Positions 6,754-10,771 of a stretch of 10,771 nt of DNA are shown here, piece after piece (the stretch's first letter is position 1; each line of letters begins with the position of its first letter). The stretch spans positions 1 to 10,771 of the forward strand of contig CAJMLQ010000101.1 in assembly GCA_905214265.1 (NCBI GenBank), in the 5' to 3' direction. Made by a program: the position numbers and the translations under genes. Under the pieces are notes generated by a model. It saw only the letters and a program-made list of their open reading frames with translations, was not told the DNA's origin and did not search any database. The DNA is from an uncultured bacterium (GTDB taxonomy: Bacteria; Bacillota; Clostridia; Oscillospirales; Ruminococcaceae).

Positions 6754-7686
6754 CTATACCTCGGTGCGGAGAGCGGCCCGATATTGGGTGGGAGATACGC
6801 CGACGGCGGCTTTGAAGGTACGGTTGAAGTGGCTGATGTTCTTGAATCCACAGTCATAGCAGATATCGATGACCCGTTTGGAGGGGTCTGCGAGCTGAAG
6901 CGTAGCCGCTTCAATGCGCTTCTCGTTCAAGTATTCTACAAAGGTTTTGTGCGTAACCGTTTTGAACAGGTAGCCAAAATAGGATTTTGAAAATGCAGCA
7001 GCTTGGGCCACATCCTGTGCAGAAATGTCCTTCATATAGTTCTCATCTACATAGGCGATGGCTTTTTCCATGGCGCGGACATGGCTGGAATACGTTTCGC
7101 GGGAAACGGCCTGTGCGGCTTCTTGTGACATCGCGCGCTGAAACAGAACCAGCAGTTGCAGAAGAAGCGCCTTGCAGAGCAGCATATAGCCGGGAGATTT
7201 GGCCTGATATTCTTCGTGCAGTTCCGTCATCAGCCGCTGGGCTTTAGGCTGCTCCTCCGCGGGAAGATGATAGCGGGAATGGAGCTGATCCTCGCTGAGG
7301 AGAAACGGCTCCAGATAGGCAAAGTCAAAAATAGACTGGAGATTTTCAAAGTCCTGAACGCTCTGGATGATAACCTCCGGCGTAAATTCAATTTCATAAA
7401 TCTCAAAATTCTCGTCTTCGCCGCACTGCAGAAGATGCGGAATGTAAGGAGGGATAATAAGCAGGTCTCCTTTGACAACGGGAGCCTCCTTCCCCCCGAT
7501 CAAATGGCGGCAGGAACCCTTGATGAGGTAGTTCATCTGGATCATTTCATGGCGATGCAGAACATGTGTCATTCCGTCGCGGGAGTATCGCCGGATATAG
7601 ATGGGACTGTTGCCCTGGAAATTTCCGAGCATGGTACAGAGCTCGACTTCTTTATATTTTTGCATATCCGTCCAATAAGGATTCAT
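6754..7686 (-). CDS. AraC-family transcriptional regulator with N-terminal cupin-like sensor domain
   Basis: The 310-residue protein has an N-terminal cupin-like AraC ligand-binding region (about residues 20-110, with HVLHRHEM at 41-48 and GDLLIIPPYIPH at 73-84). A helical linker follows, then a C-terminal AraC DNA-binding domain with two helix-turn-helix units at about 221-243 and 271-293. The second contains the hallmark IDICYDCGFKNISHFNRTFK and ends with the conserved GVSPTQYR (296-303). Family members usually activate sugar-use operons when the N-domain binds an inducer. It has AAAGGG eight bases before the start and a recognisable promoter of its own at 7732-7760. It sits immediately upstream of the importer operon and opposite the plus-strand enzyme operon, so it is the obvious candidate regulator of both. 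The ligand is unknown. Confidence 0.94.
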   Translation of the reverse strand: MNPYWTDMQKYKEVELCTMLGNFQGNSPIYIRRYSRDGMTHVLHRHEMIQMNYLIKGSCRHLIGGKEAPVVKGDLLIIPPYIPHLLQCGEDENFEIYEIEFTPEVIIQSVQDFENLQSIFDFAYLEPFLLSEDQLHSRYHLPAEEQPKAQRLMTELHEEYQAKSPGYMLLCKALLLQLLVLFQRAMSQEAAQAVSRETYSSHVRAMEKAIAYVDENYMKDISAQDVAQAAAFSKSYFGYLFKTVTHKTFVEYLNEKRIEAATLQLADPSKRVIDICYDCGFKNISHFNRTFKAAVGVSPTQYRAALRTEV

Positions 7687-7731
7687 TCAATCATCCCTTT
7701 CGGTCAGGCAAACGGTGTATATATTGGTTAA

Positions 7732-7760
7732 ATTGTAGCATGTTGCACCGGTAATTACAA
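7732..7760 (-). promoter_or_regulatory. Promoter of the AraC-type regulator gene
   Basis: On the minus strand a -35 box TTGTAA (7760-7755, 4 of 6 match) is followed by a 17-bp spacer and a -10 box TACAAT (7737-7732, 5 of 6 match). It lies about 45 bases upstream of the regulator start codon. Quality and spacing fit a vegetative sigma-A promoter of moderate strength. Confidence 0.55.
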
Positions 7761-7823
7761 GAGATAAATTCCCTTTCTCTGTGGACAATGGCAAGAAATT
7801 AGGGGAAAACAGCTGCTTTTTGG

Positions 7824-7883
7824 AAAATTGTAAACCTTTTGGGAAAATATGTGTAGACTCTGCGGGGTAAGAACGATATAATG
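7824..7883 (+). promoter_or_regulatory. Oxidoreductase promoter with duplicated upstream element (copy A)
   Basis: A perfect -10 box TATAAT (7877-7882) is preceded at 17 bp by TAGACT (7854-7859, 4 of 6 match to TTGACA). The segment from 7824 to 7850 ends in TTTTGGGAAAATAT and is repeated, with one base inserted, at 8976-9003 upstream of the aminotransferase gene (22 of 27 positions identical). The likeness continues more weakly to the -10 box. A second related word, TTTTGGAAAAT (7818-7828), lies about 19 bases further upstream. The element abuts the -35 region, so it is probably an operator or activator site shared by the two plus-strand genes. Confidence 0.65.
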
Positions 7884-7927
7884 GGGTCGCAGTCTAAGAG
7901 AGTGGGAGAAAGAGAGGATGATGGCAA

Positions 7928-8965
7928 ATGGAGCAGATCCTGCGGTTTGGAATCGCTGGATGCGGGATGATTTCGCGCTGGCACGCAGAAGCGATACGAC
8001 GGATACCCGGTGCAGTGCTGACCGGCGTTTGTGACGCGCAGATGGAGCGGGCTGAAAAATTTGCCGGAGAATATGGCGCGGAAGCCTTTCCGGCATTGGA
8101 CGGCCTGCTGGTCTCGGGAGTCGACGCAGTCTGCATCTGTACGCCCAGCGGCCTCCATGCCAGCCAGGCGGCAGCCGCAGCCCGGGCGGGAAAGCATGTC
8201 CTGGTGGAAAAGCCGGTGGGACTTACTCTTGAGGAGCTGTCCCAGGTGCGGATAGCCTGCCGGGAGTCGGGAACTGTGCTGGGCACGGTTTCACAGCTGC
8301 TGTTTTCTCCGGATGTGCGCAGGCTGAAAAAGGCGTTGGAGGAACATGAGCTGGGCCGGATTCTTCTTTGCGATCTGTCCATGGATTTTTGGCGGGAGCC
8401 CGCATATTATCATCAATCGCCGTGGCGGGGCACCTGGAAAATGGACGGCGGCGGCGCGCTGATGAATCAGGGCATCCATGGGATCGGCCTACTGCTGCAC
8501 CTGATGGGCGGAGTCCGCACGGTGACCGCTCAAAGCCGGACGAATTTCCACTCCATCGAGACCGAGGACACGGCAGCGGCACTGCTGGAATTTCAAAACG
8601 GCGCGGTCGGGACTATTCACGCCTCCACGGCTGCTTACCCGGGAAGCCCCCGTGTTCTGCGCCTCAGCGGAAGCGGCGGGACAGCGGAGTTAACCGAGGA
8701 CCGGCTCACCCGCTGGGCGCTGCCATCAGAGTCCTGGACCCGGGAAGCCTCCGATACGGCAGCCTCAGATCCCCGGGCTCTGAGCTGGGAGGGCCATCGG
8801 CTTCAGCTGGAGGACTTTGTCCAGGCGATCCGGGAAGGGCGTCAGCCCCAGGCTGGTCTGGAGGAAGGCTGCCGCCCTGTGGAACTGATTCTTGCCATGT
8901 ACCATTCCGCTGAGACCGGTCGAAGGGTGGAAGTGGAGGATTTCAGACAAAAATATTCCAGATAA
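7928..8965 (+). CDS. Gfo/Idh/MocA-family NAD(P)-dependent sugar oxidoreductase
   Basis: The 345-residue protein has an N-terminal Rossmann fold starting FGIAGCGMISRWHAEAI (residues 7-23) with the Gly-rich dinucleotide loop. It has the family signature EKPVGL with the active-site Lys95, and a C-terminal substrate domain with GGGALMNQGIH (174-184, His184). Such enzymes oxidise or reduce a ring hydroxyl or C1 of sugars, sugar nucleotides or inositols with NAD(P). The position filled by catalytic Asp in inositol dehydrogenase is Asn180, as I recall for WlbA-like members, and the usual Asp three residues after the His is Gly187. The start ATG has GAGAGG ten bases upstream, and the earlier ATGs at 7918 and 7921 are out of frame. 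It is the first gene of the plus-strand set, followed after 127 bp by an aminotransferase. Oxidation of a hydroxyl to a ketone for that aminotransferase is a sensible but unproven role. Confidence 0.92.
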   Translation: MEQILRFGIAGCGMISRWHAEAIRRIPGAVLTGVCDAQMERAEKFAGEYGAEAFPALDGLLVSGVDAVCICTPSGLHASQAAAAARAGKHVLVEKPVGLTLEELSQVRIACRESGTVLGTVSQLLFSPDVRRLKKALEEHELGRILLCDLSMDFWREPAYYHQSPWRGTWKMDGGGALMNQGIHGIGLLLHLMGGVRTVTAQSRTNFHSIETEDTAAALLEFQNGAVGTIHASTAAYPGSPRVLRLSGSGGTAELTEDRLTRWALPSESWTREASDTAASDPRALSWEGHRLQLEDFVQAIREGRQPQAGLEEGCRPVELILAMYHSAETGRRVEVEDFRQKYSR

Positions 8966-8975
8966 GTAACATCGT

Positions 8976-9037
8976 AAAATCGTATCACTTTTTGTGAAAA
9001 TATCAGAAGATTTTGCAGCGTGATATCCGCTATAATG
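8976..9037 (+). promoter_or_regulatory. Aminotransferase promoter with duplicated upstream element (copy B)
   Basis: A perfect -10 box TATAAT (9031-9036) lies 56 bases before the aminotransferase start codon. The -35 position aligned with copy A reads AAGATT (9007-9012), a poor match. The upstream block 8976-9003, ending in TTTTTGTGAAAATAT, is a near-copy of 7824-7850, and the distance from block to -10 box is almost the same (27 versus 26 bases). The aminotransferase thus seems to have its own regulated promoter under the same control as the oxidoreductase, besides possible read-through. No terminator is seen between the two genes. Confidence 0.6.
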
Positions 9038-9092
9038 AAAAAAAGAACCAAAGCTGCTTGTACCGCAGCAGAAAGAGACGGAGGATTCGATT

Positions 9093-10388
9093 ATGGAACA
9101 GCTTGCATTATTGGGAGGACCTCAGGCAGTCACCCTGGATTACGAGACCGTGGGAAATCTTCCCCGGGTGCCGGAAGGAGCCTACGCATCGGTGGAAGAT
9201 CTGATGCGGAAGGGGGAGATCTCCTTTTCTCCGCTGGTCAAGGAATTTGAACAGCGTTTTGCGGCCTATGTCGGTGCGAAATATGCCCTCGCCATCAACA
9301 ATGGAACGTCTTCCCTGCATACGGCGCTGTTTGCTGTCGGCATTCAGCCCGGCGACGAGGTTTTGGTTCCCTCCTACACCTTCTGGGCAACCGTTGTGCC
9401 GGTGGTTTCCGCTCATGGCGTCCCGGTATTCTGCGATGTAGACCCAGAGACCTTCTGCATCACCCCAGAGGAAATCGAAAAGCGTATCACTCCCAAGACC
9501 AAAGCGGTCATGTTGGTTCACGTCTGGGGCAACCCCTGCGACATGGACGGCATCCTGGCTGTGGCGAAAAAACATGGACTGAAAGTGATCGAGGATTGCT
9601 CCCACGCCCACGGCGCCACCTATCACGGAAAAAAGGTGGGAACGCTGGGCGACGTTGGCTGCTTCAGCCTTCAGGAGTCCAAGCTCCTTCCCGCAGGCGA
9701 AGGTGGTATCCTGGTCACCAATGAGGAGGAGACTTATCAGCGGGCAGTCGCGTTGGGACAGTATGACCGCATCGCCAAGCTCCCTGACGATTCCCCCTAT
9801 AAGAAATACGTCCTCACCGGCATGGGCTACAAATTCCGCCCTCATCCGCTGGCCATGGCCATTGCCAACGCCGGGCTGGATGAGCTGGACGAGCACAACG
9901 CCATCCGCAACCGCGGCGGAAAGCTGCTGGAGGACAGCCTGTCCGACCTGCCCTTCCTCACTCCTCAGAAGGTACTGCCGGACTGCGAGCGGGAGTACGC
10001 CTATCAGTATGTCTGCTACCATCCGGAAAAATTCGGCGGCGTTTCCACCTACACCCTGCTCAAAGCCCTCCATGCGGAAGGCGTTCGCTGCGGCTACTGC
10101 GCCTATGGGCGGCTGCACTTTGCGCCGCTGTTCATGGAAGGCGGCGCCTACGGCGACTGCGGCGCACGGAGCAAGGCAGACTCCCTGCCGGTAACCGAGC
10201 GTCTGGCCGTGGACACCATTATGATCGCACCGCGGTTTGAGAAGGAGTGCGACGAGCTGATCCGCCAGTATTCCGCAGCTTATCACAAGGTTGCCGCCCA
10301 CCTGGACGAACTGGTGCGGTACGACCAGGAGCACGAAGAAGACGTGCGCAAGGATCCCAACGGAAGCAGCGTCAGCTTGTTCCGCTAA
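9093..10388 (+). CDS. DegT/DnrJ/EryC1/StrS-family PLP-dependent aminotransferase
   Basis: The 431-residue fold-type I aminotransferase carries the family landmarks. These are NNGTSSLHTAL (69-79) for the cofactor phosphate, PSYTFWAT (93-100), IEDCSHAHGA (166-175) with Asp168 to hold the pyridine nitrogen, and FSLQESKLLPAGEGG (191-205) with Lys197 as the presumed Schiff-base lysine. Members transfer an amino group, usually from Glu or Gln, to a keto sugar or keto-cyclitol. The intact lysine argues against the dehydratase branch that lacks it. The length and the SKLL-GEGG form of the lysine motif recall the aminoshikimate/scyllo-inosose aminotransferase branch more than short nucleotide-sugar enzymes, but this is by eye only. 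GGAGG lies eight bases upstream of the start. It sits between a Gfo/Idh oxidoreductase that could supply the keto substrate and a metal hydrolase 23 bp downstream. Most family members are biosynthetic, so its place opposite a sugar-import operon is unusual. Confidence 0.92.
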   Translation: MEQLALLGGPQAVTLDYETVGNLPRVPEGAYASVEDLMRKGEISFSPLVKEFEQRFAAYVGAKYALAINNGTSSLHTALFAVGIQPGDEVLVPSYTFWATVVPVVSAHGVPVFCDVDPETFCITPEEIEKRITPKTKAVMLVHVWGNPCDMDGILAVAKKHGLKVIEDCSHAHGATYHGKKVGTLGDVGCFSLQESKLLPAGEGGILVTNEEETYQRAVALGQYDRIAKLPDDSPYKKYVLTGMGYKFRPHPLAMAIANAGLDELDEHNAIRNRGGKLLEDSLSDLPFLTPQKVLPDCEREYAYQYVCYHPEKFGGVSTYTLLKALHAEGVRCGYCAYGRLHFAPLFMEGGAYGDCGARSKADSLPVTERLAVDTIMIAPRFEKECDELIRQYSAAYHKVAAHLDELVRYDQEHEEDVRKDPNGSSVSLFR

Positions 10389-10411
10389 ATTTGGGAAAGA
10401 AGGCGTTTGCA

Positions 10412-10771
10412 ATGATCATCGATGCACATAATCATCCGGACTGGCATGGCAAGGATATGGACCAAATCCTTGCGGACATGGACGCCCGCGGGATCGATCA
10501 GGCCTGGATGCTCACTTGGGAGTGCCCGGAGGACGAATATGACCCGGACCAGCGGAACCTCCAAAACGTGGACTGCTATGGAAGCAATTTCCCGGTTCCG
10601 TTCTCCCGGTGCCTGGCTTATCACCGGGCTCATCCGGACCGTTTCGTGCTGGGATTTGCGCCGGACCCTCGGCGTCCTGAATCCCAGGACCGGTTGGAAG
10701 CGGCAATCAATCAGCACGGCGTCCGGGTCTACGGCGAACTGAAGGCGCGGATGATGTATGATAACCCCGAC
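10412..10771 (+). CDS. Amidohydrolase-2-type metal-dependent hydrolase, N-terminal part (cut by window edge)
   Basis: The first 120 residues are visible and the frame is open at the window end. The protein begins MIIDAHNHPDWHG, the His-x-His metal motif (His6, His8) on the first strand of the amidohydrolase TIM barrel. Later come RFVLGFAPDPR (77-87) and a GVRVYGELKARMMYDNP stretch near the edge, as in the PF04909-type hydrolases. This group includes sugar lactonases and decarboxylases as well as amidohydrolases, so the reaction is open. GAAGG lies eight bases upstream of the ATG. The gene starts 23 bp after the aminotransferase, which points to one operon. In this setting hydrolysis of a sugar lactone made by the oxidoreductase, or of an amide on an amino sugar, would fit. 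The remaining metal ligands are outside the window. Confidence 0.8.
   Translation, partial: MIIDAHNHPDWHGKDMDQILADMDARGIDQAWMLTWECPEDEYDPDQRNLQNVDCYGSNFPVPFSRCLAYHRAHPDRFVLGFAPDPRRPESQDRLEAAINQHGVRVYGELKARMMYDNPD

Noticed and set aside
7156..7731. Plus-strand open frame opposite the N-terminal half of the AraC regulator
   Set aside because: It is antisense to a well-supported regulator and has no convincing start signal or domain.
8966..9000. Possible terminator after the oxidoreductase gene (TCAC-TTTTT-GTGA)
   Set aside because: The stem is only four A/T-rich pairs, the T-run lies in the loop instead of after the stem, and the stretch is better explained as part of the duplicated promoter element.
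9053..9069. GCTGC/GCAGC inverted repeat in the aminotransferase leader, possible riboswitch or attenuator
   Set aside because: The stem is only five base pairs with a 7-base loop. The leader is too short for a riboswitch and no alternative structure or terminator is visible.
9108..10412. Open frame of 434 codons on the minus strand, fully antisense to the aminotransferase gene
   Set aside because: The plus strand encodes a protein with all DegT-family motifs. The antisense translation shows no recognisable domain and arises from the codon bias of the GC-rich real gene.

Overview
The window looks like part of a carbohydrate-use locus from a Gram-positive Bacillota, most likely a gut-type clostridium (Oscillospiraceae/Lachnospiraceae-like). 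This rests on strong AGGAGG-type ribosome binding sites, a Cys-anchored solute-binding lipoprotein, LplB/YteP- and YtcP/LplC-type permeases with no ATPase gene beside them, and an AraC regulator with an N-terminal cupin-like sensor. The taxon is inferred from gene style, not from a marker gene.

The locus has two divergent arms that meet near position 7,800. The minus-strand arm, read from right to left, is an AraC-family regulator (7686-6754), a 256-bp control region with a clear -10 box, two CUT1 sugar permeases (6497-5571 and 5532-4639), the solute-binding lipoprotein (4575-2959), a GH38 alpha-mannosidase (2868-427) and the start of a heparinase II/III-like protein (387 to beyond the window edge). 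The plus-strand arm is a Gfo/Idh/MocA oxidoreductase (7928-8965), a DegT/DnrJ/EryC1-type PLP aminotransferase (9093-10388) and the start of an amidohydrolase-2-type metal hydrolase (10412 to beyond the window edge).

The likely working model is that an oligosaccharide is bound by the lipoprotein and imported intact, powered by an MsmX-like ATPase encoded elsewhere. It is then cut in the cytoplasm, since neither the mannosidase nor the lyase-like protein has a signal peptide. The plus-strand enzymes would act on a released sugar by ring oxidation, transamination of the keto sugar, and hydrolysis of a lactone or amide. The substrate cannot be read from the sequence.

The most striking non-coding signal is that the promoter regions of the oxidoreductase and the aminotransferase are diverged copies of each other over about 60 bp (43 of 60 aligned columns identical, counted by eye). 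This suggests one shared regulator. Tandem TGCAAA and TGAAAAAT repeats upstream of the transporter promoter are candidate AraC sites. Every junction between the transporter genes, and the one after the lipoprotein gene, holds a perfect small hairpin. No tRNA, rRNA, IS element, CRISPR array or phage gene was seen.
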